The notes under the pieces: model-generated
What the model was told of the DNA's origin: nothing
What the model saw: only the letters and a program-made list of their open reading frames with translations
The model's database searches: none
Assembly: GCF_050908995.1 (NCBI RefSeq)
Contig: NC_135129.1
Span: 3,968,001 to 4,032,000 of the forward strand
Length of the DNA: 64,000 nt
Reading direction: 5' to 3'
DNA from: Andrena cerasifolii
Lineage: Eukaryota; Arthropoda; Insecta; Hymenoptera; Andrenidae
Made by a program: the position numbers and the translations under genes
Shown: piece by piece, positions 36,156-46,546 of the stretch
Position numbering within the stretch: position 1 is the first letter of the stretch
Layout of the letters: each line of letters begins with the position of its first letter

Positions 36156-37478
36156 ATGTCGCAAGAAGACATCAACGCGCGTATTAACGGTTTGAAGATG
36201 AAACGGCGATCGTTCAAATCGCAAATCACTCACTTCAACAAGTACCTCGATTCGTATCAAGATTGTGAGAAGAATCGTGTCAAGCTTCGCGAACGCATCG
36301 AACGACTTCGTAATCAGTTCGGAACCTTCAATGGCATTCAAGACGAACTGGCCCTCATTGAAGACTTCGATCAAGCGGAAGCCGAACGTGAGGAAATAAC
36401 AGAACAGTTTGACGACACATTGGCGACAGCAGTAGTCTTAATGAATAGTTTTGTAGCGTCCGTAAATCTTATTCCGCCACCGAACATCGAAAACGTATCA
36501 CGAGATTCGCCCGCGCCGTCAGCCGCATCATCGTTTCCACTTTCGGTGAAATTACCCAAGATCGACCTCCAAAAGTTCGACGGTCGAATCGAAAAATGGG
36601 TCACGTTCAGGGATGGTTTTAAAACGACGATCCATGCAATACCCGGTCTCAGCAACATTCAAAAGCTGAATTATTTACGCGCTTCACTGTCCGGGAAGGC
36701 AGAATCTGCGATCGAGGCTTACACCATCACCGACGATAACTATGAGGCTGCATGGGATCACCTCTTAGAAATCTATGACAACAAACGCGCTCTCGTTTTG
36801 CGTCACGCCTCGCTTCTCGTCGACACACCCGCAATGCCAAACGATTCATCGGAATCGAACCGTGATTTGGCCAATCACATGCAGCTGCACATTCGGTCGC
36901 TGCAAGCACTCGGGAGATCGTGGGAGGACATCGCGAACGATCTTTTACTTAGCATCGCTGTGTCCAGTATGGCGGAGGACGCTCGAAAGGCATGGGAACG
37001 GACATTATCAGACATGGAGGTTCCGAAGATTGCGACCGTGTTTAAACATTTGCACATCGCCGCGCATCAGTGCGAAGAATACTCCACATCGCGCGGGAAT
37101 GCAGGTCGGGACTTACCAGATGAACACCGGACGGATTCAGTAGCGCAACGCCGAAACGATACGTCAAACACCCATCGCGCGAAACCCGCTAGAGCACCGA
37201 AGTCGCCGCCATCTCCGCGGAAGACGCGACAAACATTTGCCACAAACCGATACCCGAATTGCAAGATTTGTCACGCGGATTCTCACGCCGCGTATCAATG
37301 TACACAATTTCTCGAATTGTCGATCGAAAAACGCATCGAAGCCGCGCGTAAGGCAAGACTTTGCATGAATTGTTTACGTTCGGATCACAAAACCGATGAG
37401 TGTAAGGCCGGAAAATGTCGCGTATGCAATAAGACACACAACACTAGGCTTCATTTAGACACACAAAATGAATCCTGA
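36156..37478 (+). CDS. gag: BEL/Pao Gag polyprotein (DUF1759-type, three zinc knuckles)
   Basis: The open frame runs from 36105. The ATG at 36156 (MSQEDINARIN) is a likelier start because the first 17 residues look unlike Gag. Residues below are numbered from 36105. A charged, coiled-coil-like N-terminus (about 20-120) is followed by a DUF1759-type domain beginning at LPKIDLQKFDG (150-160) and running to about 300. A basic linker follows, then two CX2CX4HX4C knuckles (386-399, 420-433) and a third CX2CX3HX4H knuckle (438-450). The knuckles bind packaged RNA in this family. There is no internal stop, so it may still make particles. It ends 95 bp before the protease ATG and in a different frame. 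Confidence 0.9.
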   Translation: MSQEDINARINGLKMKRRSFKSQITHFNKYLDSYQDCEKNRVKLRERIERLRNQFGTFNGIQDELALIEDFDQAEAEREEITEQFDDTLATAVVLMNSFVASVNLIPPPNIENVSRDSPAPSAASSFPLSVKLPKIDLQKFDGRIEKWVTFRDGFKTTIHAIPGLSNIQKLNYLRASLSGKAESAIEAYTITDDNYEAAWDHLLEIYDNKRALVLRHASLLVDTPAMPNDSSESNRDLANHMQLHIRSLQALGRSWEDIANDLLLSIAVSSMAEDARKAWERTLSDMEVPKIATVFKHLHIAAHQCEEYSTSRGNAGRDLPDEHRTDSVAQRRNDTSNTHRAKPARAPKSPPSPRKTRQTFATNRYPNCKICHADSHAAYQCTQFLELSIEKRIEAARKARLCMNCLRSDHKTDECKAGKCRVCNKTHNTRLHLDTQNES

Positions 37479-37573
37479 CTAGAGTCATTCCGTAAAAATC
37501 GCGAAAACGCAACGCTCGGAAACGTGACCGCCGAGAAACCGCCCTAGTCGCTAATGCATCGGCCGACGGTATC

Positions 37574-38278
37574 ATGCCTACCGCGATCGTTCACGCGTTA
37601 GATCACGAGCAGAGACCGATCGAATGTCGAACGTTAGTCGACACATGCTCTGACGCGAATTACGTCACCGAAGAATTCGCGTCGAAATTACATCTTCAGT
37701 GCAAAAGGGCTTCCGTGGCCATCGAAGCGTTAAATGCACTAAATACCGTGACGAACAAACTAATTTCTACCACCATAAAGTCACGACTATCGGATTTTCA
37801 ACGTCATCTTACATTTTTTGTGATACCACGGATTTCGCGACCTTTACCGGACACTCAAATCGATCGCACGAGGTTTAAGATTCCGGCAAATTTGAAATTA
37901 GCGGACCCGAATTTCCACCGCCCAGCATCCGTCGATATGCTGATAGGCACCGGCCCTTCGCTCGCGAGCTTTAGCGTTGGGCAAATCGATCTTTCCCCTC
38001 GTAACGGGCCTGATCTTATCCTACAAAAATCACAGCTAGGATGGATCATCGGGGGGAGCGTGTTGTCAACGTCGCCGCATATACAACGCAAAACGTTTGC
38101 AACCAGCGTCAATTTCGATCTTTCGAAATTTTGGGACATCGAAGAAGGACCACAGCAGCGATACCTATCATCCGAGGAACGCGACTGCGAAGATCACTTC
38201 ACCGCCCACGTCCAACGGAACGAATCAGGACGCTATCTCGTCGCGCTACCGTTTAATCAGAATGGGAGGCTGCGGTAA
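37574..38278 (+). CDS. BEL/Pao aspartic protease region and start of pol (truncated)
   Basis: 234 codons. LVDTCSDANYV (residues 21-31) is the retropepsin-type active-site loop with Asp23, but the usual DSG/DTG reads DTC. Downstream are a PLPDTQID stretch, VDMLIGTGP (about 119-127) and a GWIIGG motif (about 155), as in the DUF1758-type protease of BEL elements. The end, GRYLVALPF, normally leads into reverse transcriptase. Here the frame runs into the deletion joint and stops 10 codons later. The frame is open only from 37496, after gag's stop, so Gag-Pol read-through in one frame is not possible. The ATG at 37574 may be used or may be just the first Met in a degraded junction. Confidence 0.8.
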   Translation: MPTAIVHALDHEQRPIECRTLVDTCSDANYVTEEFASKLHLQCKRASVAIEALNALNTVTNKLISTTIKSRLSDFQRHLTFFVIPRISRPLPDTQIDRTRFKIPANLKLADPNFHRPASVDMLIGTGPSLASFSVGQIDLSPRNGPDLILQKSQLGWIIGGSVLSTSPHIQRKTFATSVNFDLSKFWDIEEGPQQRYLSSEERDCEDHFTAHVQRNESGRYLVALPFNQNGRLR

Positions 38279-38823
38279 AATCTTTCAAGCACCATGTAAA
38301 ACGCGTTGTTGGTGAAGAACTGTTCACGTTCGAACAGTTCAATACGTTCGTTATTGAAGTCGAGGCGATTTTAAACTCTCGTCCTCTAACACCTCTTTCC
38401 TGTGATTCCAATGATCCTATAGCCTTAACCCCTGGTCACTTCTTAATTGGTAATTCTTTAACGAGTCTACCGGAGACCGATTTCAAGGCAACAGCGACCA
38501 ACCGGTTGTCAAATTGGCAACACATCCAGAAGGTGAAACAGGACTTCTGGTCCAGGTGGCATAAGGAATATATCAACCACTTGAACGTGCGCCATAAGTG
38601 GACTAAGGGTTCCCATACGATCAAGGAAGGCACCATCGTGGTCATTAGGGATGACCAGCTTCCACCGCTACAGTGGCATCTCGGCTGTATCGAGAAGGTT
38701 CATCCCGGGAAAGACGACATCGTACGGACTGTTACCGTTCGAACATTCCGCGGTGTTTACCGTCGCAACGTGAAGCAACTCGCGCCGCTTCCGGTCCACA
38801 ACGAAACAGAACTCGTCGCATAA
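38263..38823 (+). pseudogene. BEL/Pao integrase C-terminal remnant (DUF5641-like)
   Basis: The frame is open from TGG at 38263 and begins WEAAVKSFKHHVKRV. It continues through EAILNSRPLTPLS to FLIGNSLTSLPE, the post-catalytic part of BEL integrase. The DUF5641-like tail follows: WQHIQKVKQDFWSRWHKEY (about 38514-38570), a VVIRDDQLPPLQW turn and a VRTFRGVYRRNVKQLAPLP end. The integrase DDE core and its HHCC zinc finger are missing, as are reverse transcriptase and RNase H. This frame differs from the upstream protease frame, so no fusion protein is made. The only ATG within it (38506) would give a 105-residue tail. Confidence 0.85.
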
Positions 38824-38915
38824 ACAAAGACTTTTAATTTAATAAGCATCGTAGCTTTAAGTATCATATTTTCATCCAATTATGGTATATGTATTTGATC
38901 GACGGGTCTCTCAAC

Positions 38916-38923
38916 GGGGGGAG
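38916..38923 (+). other. polypurine tract
   Basis: GGGGGGAG, followed by CA and then the 3' LTR at 38926. It is in the expected place for plus-strand priming. Confidence 0.75.
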
Positions 38924-38925
38924 CA

Positions 38926-39688
38926 TGTTCCGTCTTACGGGAACAAAGGGGGGTTCAGAGCGAGGCAGAAATTCAGCGACCCTTATTCCTAGGCAATTGC
39001 TTACCGTCGAAGTCTTGGGGAGCATTTGCCTGCCAGATGTTTAATAGGTGGCAATTCGGCATCGTGCTATTTTTTTGGACACTTCGACCGTCCTCGCTCT
39101 GGGAAAACCCGTTGATTGCTCTGTCAGCGGGTGGTGTACGGTAACTTCAAAACGGTACATACCGTCGACCACCGCTGACTCGCGGGACAATACGATCATA
39201 AACCGCGACCCCGGCGAGAGGCTCCGGCCGATCAACCCAGCGAGGTTTGTTAGCCAGATGTCCGGTTTTCCCTGCGCTACGTCACGAAGAAGGAGAGGAT
39301 TCCTCCTCCATCACCGAAATCTTGGAGGGAAGGTTCCTCCTCTTCAAGCAAGGCTGAGCCAATCAGGCATTTTGGCGCCTCCCAAAAATCAGATGTCTTG
39401 TCCACCTTTGACATCGAAAAGGTGGACAAGACCAGAAGTCAACGAGCTCGGGAACAGTACGGTTCGGTGTTTTTGATGAGGTCAGCATTCGGACACATCA
39501 GCACAAGTAGAGCTAACTTCTCAGATCATCGTTCAGAACAGAATCGACACGTAATAATTTAAACAGTCACCCAATATTAATTTGGCGGGTGATACATCGT
39601 CCGGCTTATACGCGTACCAACCGGTGAATCGAGCCTTACACCCTCGAAAGCAAAATTCTATAATTTTCACGCGTGTGCCGTGCGAACA
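38926..39688 (+). repeat. 3' LTR of the BEL element
   Basis: 763 bp, matching the 5' LTR base for base as far as I could compare. It is followed by the CTCTG target duplication at 39689-39693. The LTR hairpin recurs at 39395-39432. Confidence 0.95.
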
Positions 39689-39693
39689 CTCTG

Positions 39694-40140
39694 GGTAACG
39701 CCAAAGGAAAGATTTATATATGAAAGTAACTGCTGCTATTAATTTAGGCTTGTTTAGGTTGGCAACAATGTTTCTGTGTAAAATTTCGATTCTCTGACCT
39801 TAGAATCGCGACTGGCGATATCAAAAACCCTTAGAAACATTAAAGCTCAAATTTTTAAATTTTTAATGGCCACTCCAGGCCTCTGAAGATTAAGATGGAC
39901 AAAATCAGTAACTTATTCCTCGGATTTACAAAGAGCATCAATTTTTATTAATATCAGAAGTATGCTGGATAGAGTTTATGATAATTTGATTCGTATAACA
40001 CGTTTGCACACATAGTAATTTAAACAAAATTTTCAACAATTTCTATATTGACAAATCTAAATTTTTAAATGTCCCAATTTTTTGCACAGACCTATCTTAT
40101 ACAGGTTAAGGTGTGCATAAGGATTTACTCTCACTGGCAA
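39694..40140. other. non-coding flank of the BEL insertion
   Basis: AT-rich sequence with no exon. It does not obviously continue the family B MITE found on the other side of the BEL insertion. Confidence 0.4.
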
Positions 40141-40303
40141 GTCGAACCTCGATAACTCGAATCTCAAGGGAAGGGAAAGAGTCTTCGAATTGCAGAGGTT
40201 TCGACTCACCGAGTTTTCGAGTTGTAGAGGTGTTTACAGCGGAGCCGTTTTGGATGAAGAAAATTTTCGACTTATAGAGGTTTTCCAGTTACCGAGGTTC
40301 GAT
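40141..40303. mobile_element. small inverted-repeat MITE (GTCGAACCTCG ends)
   Basis: The left end is GTCGAACCTCGATAACTCGA; the right end, read inward, is TCGAACCTCGGTAACTGGA. Several GACTTATAGAGG / GAGTTGTAGAGG words lie inside. The form recalls pogo/Tigger-type termini, but that is a guess. It has no coding capacity. Confidence 0.55.
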
Positions 40304-42537
40304 TGTATTAATTTGACTCTCTTCTGCTAAAAATTTGATGTTATTTTCCTTCCTTCCTTGCTTGCTTCCATTTCATTTTGACGGACATTTCGCCGATTTC
40401 CCACAGGGCTTCCTTCCTACTTGTACATTCGATTGAAAACTCTATACAAAAGATATACTGATGTTAAACAAATCTTGCATTACTGTAGATTGGATCGCAG
40501 ATGCTTCCATATCTATTATCGATATTAATGCCACCAACAGGATTGTTGGATTCACTTATTTACAAAAATCGGAATTCACTGTGCCAAGTGTAAAAATAGA
40601 GTGCCCAGAAAACGAATCTCAAAACTAATTTCATCGAACATCTACGCATGAATTTTCAGCAGAAATGCTTGCGCAGCCAGCGGTATTAATCGCCGATAGC
40701 ATTCGATGCTTTAACGTTCCGAAAGTTAAGCAAATCCGGACAATATATTTCGCGTTCGAATCGAATCTCTTCGGAAGCAGAACGTCGATGAATACGAAAT
40801 CGTTATGTCCGCGTTTAACGTCCGTCGGTTTCGACGGATAACTTCGTAACAGTAATCTGTTGCGTTTTACTGTCAAACAATAAAGTGCTTTCGATCAATC
40901 TTGTTTTACCTACCCTCCAGCTCGCCGTAATTTCGAGCGCAGAACTACTGGTTTCACGGACCTATTATTATTTTGCCTTCCCCGGAATCTATCTTTAAAT
41001 TCGCGTTATGAAAGGGAGCCATTAATCGTGGCGCACTAAACGCATCATCCTCGAACACGTGAGAACGTTTTGTGTGTACAAAACACGAATTTCACGAAGC
41101 TAAAACTTCTCCTTTCATTTCCATAGTTACAGGGGAGGCAAAAGTATTTGCACACCCTTTAAAACAGAATAGCTTGTCTAAAATTTGCCCAAACGACTTG
41201 AGTTTTTTTTTTGAGAAGCTAGAATGATTAGTTTGCTACTTAGGTGACGTGTTTCGCCGTTTTGAAAAAAATGCATTCGGTCGGAATATCAAAGGAAATA
41301 GTGATCGTTTTTTCAACTTTTTTTATCTGAGCCTGTAATGGAAATTTAAAAAATGCCTTTTGTAGATTTAAGTAAGTTGCATACATGCTGAAAATGTATT
41401 TGCTGTGTAGCGATTTTATGATTAAATAATGGATATTGGACACTAAAATGAAAGATAGAAATTCTTCATTGTGAAACTTGAAGAAATATGTCGACGACTT
41501 ACAATTTGCGCACAAATATTGTATGTCCACTTTTTGCGAAACTCGAGCTTTTATATGCAACAGATTGTTCTTGAGTGTTTCTTCATGCTGTACAAAAATC
41601 ACATTTATGTCTGTTTCGTAAATTTGTCAAAAATAATATTTTTCTTCGGTATATGTACCATTGAATGTTTAAACCTGCTTTTCTCGAAAACGCTAAAATA
41701 TATTAACGCTAAAATAGATGTGCTCTTTCCTTCCAATCTCACGCGATTTATTTATTCTACGGTTTTCTGACAAAGTTCATTGTGATTGTGACGGATTTCG
41801 GTTATCAATGTCTACGCAGAATTGAAGAGTCGTGCAAACAAGCTTGCAAAACTTGTGCTATTTTTATTACATAATGTCTCTCCTCGTGTTATCTGTTCAG
41901 TTCACCTATCATCTATAGCAAAATGAAAACTTCCACGAGATTCCTAATCTCTGAGCAAAAACACCTTATCTGGCGCTGTCGCGTATGCGTGAGTTCATAA
42001 GTTCAATCTATTATCACACTTTATAAGCTAAGAAATCAATCTTCCTTCCCATCTTATTCAGTGTTCGACGAATTTCCGTCATTTGACAAAATGACGAAAG
42101 GGGGAACATATTACAGTACATATTATACAAAAGAGTATATATATATATCATTTTAACTACTTAGTAATGGTATTTTTGTAAAACAGTATTCATTAAGTCC
42201 ACAAATTAAATGTTTATAAACATAATAGTGTATAATTCCTTCCTAGATTGTATGAAACTTCTTTTTAAGTATATTTATAACTTATACATATTTATAATGG
42301 TAGTATTTTGAGCCTTTAGATGCGTTCCCACAACTGCAATATATATATACGTAGAGTTTTTTTATAACAGAAAACGCAAAACATTACTTTACGCAGAACA
42401 CCACGCAAGTGACTTAAGCCAGTATTTTTCGAAATGCTCTACTCTTGTTAGTTGAGTGCTAAAGAGAGTTGTTCTAATTTCCCAGTTAAGAATGAAGTTA
42501 TAACTCAATTCACTATGAAAGTAAACAGATGAAGTTT
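40304..42537. other. non-coding interval with a lone Tc1-like terminus
   Basis: At 41128 there is TA followed by CAGGGGAGGCAAAAGTATTT, a Tc1-like terminal sequence. No opposite end and no transposase was found. Frames at 40631-40876 (-), 41240-41602 (-) and 41471-41770 (+) lack motifs. TA simple sequence occurs near 42138-42150. Confidence 0.4.
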
Positions 42538-42687
42538 TTCACCTTTAGAGGGCCGGGCTGGCGACTATAGTGGCCACCTAAGAATTTGGTTACTTTGCCG
42601 GCCATTTTGGTGGTATATATGCATAAATTTTAAGTAAATAAAATTTACAATTTCAATAAAAAAAAATCCCGGTCCTTTAAAGGTTAA
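42538..42687. mobile_element. short TTAA-type MITE (CCTTTAAAGG ends)
   Basis: 150 bp. The right end is CCCGGTCCTTTAAAGGTTAA (TTAA at 42684-42687). The left end is TTCACCTTTAGAGGGCCGGG, where TTAA has become TTCA (42538-42541). The termini have the piggyBac-like order TTAACC rather than the TTAAGGGG of the other TTAA families here. Confidence 0.6.
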
Positions 42688-43443
42688 GACTTGAAAACTG
42701 TTATTAACTCAAATTATCAAACTTTGGACTTATACCACTATGATTCTCAGCCCCCCATATACGTATACCTATCTCGTATTGCGTAATCAACGTTAAACGC
42801 AATACTTAAAGCCCTAGCAGCAAGTAGGTTTTTAATTCTTATGATACTATAATCTACCAAAAGGGTTATATCCCGTTAATAATAATAATAATACCAACCA
42901 ATCTGCCTGCAATTTAATCGACTACTTCGCCCCAAATTCCATCCACTTTCTCAAACACTAACCTCCCCGACAAATAGCAGTTATTATTCCTCGATTTCGT
43001 TCATTCTTTTCGCGGCAAATCCAACAGTTTCTATTCCCCAGCAGCGCCTAGAGCTGCGTCGCAGTCGCTGCGAGAGCAAAGGCTCGAGGGTGTTCATGGT
43101 ATCGGAAGTGTTTTGAGCACTCCGGAGGTATTGGTTATCCGGACGTTCCATACATACACAACGTATCGAATTACTGAGTGTCTTCGGGGGTTCTGGGGCT
43201 GCCTTCGGTTGCTGCGCTCTATTATCATAGAAATGCACCGTCCAAATCGTATCTACTGCGAACATGCATCTTTCAAAAATGCACCAGAGCCGCGGATAAT
43301 GTCTGCCGAATGTATTTACACTGACGCCCTTTGCTTTTACTTCTTGAAACTTGGTTAGTCTCTAGGAAGCGATGCTTGATTCTAGAATCTGAGGGATGAT
43401 TTGCATTTTGACCAGAAGCCAAATTATGGGAACCAGTACTGTA
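42688..43443. other. non-coding stretch
   Basis: A short (AAT)n tract lies near 42879-42892. Opposing open frames at 42984-43265 (-) and 43113-43358 (+) have no motif. Nothing else is seen. Confidence 0.4.
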
Positions 43444-44456
43444 TGTAGGGGAGAGCGGGGACAAACGGCGTCATGAAAGTAACACGCCTTCTGCTCCCTT
43501 CCACAAACATTTCCAAAACGTTTGCTTTACACAGTTACATGCGTATAGTGTCTCTTTTATTGTACTGAGTGACGCTGAGCAGTAACACGAATCGTATACC
43601 CCGGGCAAGCTAAACTTGTTATTTAGATTATTCAGGTAAGTTTTTCCTATTTTGTTTTTTTTGTTGTTAATATTCATAGTTAAACTATAGATATTAAACC
43701 AATTATTTGCTAGAGCGTTCTTAGATAATGTCTTTATAAGTTCCTGTATTTGATTTTAACAAGTCTGGTATAGTTCGTATGTTATAACAGTTCTATTCTG
43801 AGAAACATGGCTGGGGACAAAAGTAACATGTTACTTGGGCGAGCAAAGTAGCATAGAGGATAGGAATTCTTCAGATGATGATGATTGTCTACGTCTGGTT
43901 TGATTGGACCCTTTCAGTGAAAGCTGTTCGAGAGAGAATCATCCCAAATGTTGCATCATGCCCAATTTTTATTTGCTTTGCTTGTGCTGTGCTATAGGAT
44001 TCCATGCAAACAAGGCAATATTATTAATCTTTTTTGCCACTATTCGGGTCTGTCCCGGTACAACCGAGCCCGACTGCCGATGTTACAATTGCCCCCGACC
44101 AGGTTTTTGAACTGAAATTATCAATATTTATTAACGAGACACTTAAAAGTAATCAGTATTACTTTAAAAATAGCCAGATTAAATATTAAAAAATAGAGAA
44201 AACTCGTACTTACAAAGGGATTATTTATATTACAATTTTAAATCAGTAAGGAAAAGTTAGTTTAGGGTATCGAAAAGTTATTTCCTTCGCTATGCATGCC
44301 TACTGTGTATCTATACTGCTAGGATATGGATGTGTGTATTTGAAATGTCATTCTTCATCATATATCCAAAATTTGCGTTAATATCTATCATATGTTCTGA
44401 GATATTTAACGTGCTACAATCGCCCCCCTGTTACTATCGCCCCCGGTCTACCCTAC
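43444..44456. mobile_element. inverted-terminal element of about 1 kb (GTAGGG-GAGAC-CGGGG ends)
   Basis: The left end is GTAGGGGAGAGCGGGG; the right end, read inward, is GTAGGGTAGACCGGGG (14 of 16). Related GGGGACAAAAGTAACATG and CAATTGCCCCCGACC words occur internally at about 43812 and 44090, suggesting repeated subterminal motifs. No transposase frame of useful length is present. The superfamily is unknown to me. Confidence 0.55.
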
Positions 44457-46546
44457 CTCGAAAAAAATCAATAATTTCTAAAATTCTTCCATCACATTTC
44501 ACAGAGCAATAAATTTATACGATATTTTTCCATGCGTTTAATAATCAAGATGACCTCAGTTTACAGATGCAATACGCTAATCGAGACGTCGAATGTAATC
44601 GAACGAAAAGTATTGTAATACTGCTCCGAACGCTACTGTCTTCAGCAAATCTTTCTTATCACTTTAATGCGCGATGGACGCCAGTACGTTAACACGCGGC
44701 AATTAAAAGTTATCCAAGCGGCGGCAAGGGGTGCAAAGACTAAGGATCGTATCGCATCAAAGACCATCGTCGGCTACTTCAGTCATGCTCATCCTTGTAT
44801 CTTAAGTAGCGGGATGCTCTTCGCAGAATCAGCCCCAACCACGCCGGAAGTGGCCTGTGAGTGGAGTTGAGTGGTGGATGGCGGCGGTGTAAGAAAGTGG
44901 AGGTAGTTGCAGCTGATAGCAGAGGACGCCATGGCGGTATGTGCCCTGTCTAAGGGTTGAAGGTTACTAGGCGAACGTCTGAGTGACTTGCAAGGATTCG
45001 CGATCGCTGCTAATCTTGTTACCCCTTCGGACCCTCCACCCCCTCTCGTTTTCCACTCGCTCATCGGATACCAAACCCATCGAGTTCCCGCCTTGATGAT
45101 TTCCGTTCGGCGCGAGTGGACGCTCAATCGATTTAAATTTTCTGCACTTCGATCGGTGGCATTTGGCTTTCACATTTTCATCGCTGGCTTTTCTTCTATA
45201 GCGAGCAATTTGGATGTTTGTGTTCCATATACGTATGGAATTATACGTCACACGGGGTGTATCACACCGCAGGATATATCTTTTCCAATATTTCTGCAAA
45301 TTTTTTTTTATTTTCTTGGGTGAATTTTAACAAAAAAAATCGCTTTCATCCATAACTATTTTTTCAACTACAAATTTCAGCATATCAAAATTTACATTTC
45401 TAGAAAAAGACTAATTGGAATTATTACAGTTACCACTGAAAAGTTAGGAGACCCAAAAATACGAAAATGGTAATTCAAAAATGACACTGGGGTGCACTGA
45501 ATCCCCCGTGACCAATTTGTGATTTAAGACAGTGCGACCACGGAGAGTTAAAAGAAAAAAGTTCCGCCTATGAAAAATATTAAAGCCTCCACAAGCTACC
45601 TCCACTGGTACCTTTCCTAGGGTACCAGTCCATTACAAAGGAATCACTCAAATAGTTTCGGTAAGTGGGCTTTCATCACGCACCACGCAAATAAGATCGC
45701 ACGGAGCGTTCGATTTTGGTTTCCAAAAAGAAGTGAATAGCCAAGCCAATCTAATGGAGCCCGTCAATTGAAAAAAAGGAGGTTCCAACCTAATCCACGC
45801 CACTGTCACGTCCAGCCTTCAATCACCAGTCCATCAACCATCCAAAACGACCACCCCTCGCAGCGATCGCATGAAAAACAAACCGATCTTAGTCACCGGT
45901 CTTGAAGCACCCCCCAAAAAAAAGCAGGGAAAACATAACTCCACGTTTCTGCGCCCCACTTTCCCCCGTCGACTCGACACCGTACACTACATCATTCTAA
46001 AAACGCGCCTAGTCTAATTAATCTGTCAAACGCACCGATCGCGCCGGACCCGCGCCGCGGAAGCACGAGCCGTCAAAGCGGCTGTCAAAAGTCTTTTGCC
46101 AGCAGCGTCAGGGACGTCGGGACGCTTTCATCGGAGGGGGCAGAGGCGGCAGAAGGGGACAAGCACGGTCACGAAGAATGGCGTGGCGTCGAGCGTGTCG
46201 CCGAAGGAAAACAACGAAAGTATATCTGTTTGCTCGGGCACGTGTCAATCGGGAAACTTTTAAACGACGATGGCCTTTTTGCCGTCGACGAACGAGCGGA
46301 CCCGGAAAACCGTGACGACCCCCTGGCTGACCGCGAGACAAAAGCACGGGAATTGAATGAAATCGGAACGACCGAGCGGATCGTCGAAGTCGTCATTTGG
46401 CTGTCTAACAGGCTTTCCGCTGGCAGCCGTACGTCCCTTCCTGTTCTTTGAGTCCGCTCAACGGAGAGATGTGATAATTTGGTTGCTCGCGACGGCAGTT
46501 TCTATGTGCAGTGAGTTTTCTTCCTGTTCTTTGGTTGATTAATATA
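44457..46546. other. non-coding interval with a GC-rich island at 45960-46480
   Basis: Several overlapping open frames (44789-45323 and 46108-46542) give low-complexity, arginine-rich products without motifs. An ATGGCG|GTATGT start-and-donor-like sequence at about 44931 is too weak to call an exon. Confidence 0.35.

Larger units (their letters stand above)
35067..39693 (+). mobile_element. BEL/Pao LTR retrotransposon, internally deleted, recent insertion
   Basis: The parts are LTRs at 35072-35834 and 38926-39688, a PBS at 35838-35854, gag at 36156-37478, protease at 37574-38278, an integrase C-terminal remnant at 38263-38823, and a polypurine tract at 38916-38923. The target duplication CTCTG is perfect (35067-35071 and 39689-39693), and 5 bp is usual for BEL/Pao. 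The LTRs look identical over 763 bp, so insertion was very recent. Between the protease module and the integrase tail, reverse transcriptase, RNase H and the integrase core are absent; the internal region is only 3.1 kb. The family assignment rests on the DUF1759-like gag, the linked protease and the DUF5641-like tail. Confidence 0.93.

Noticed and set aside
44925..44945. First-exon-like ATGGCG followed by a GTATGT donor
   Set aside because: Two codons and a weak donor, with no downstream exon found; easily due to chance.
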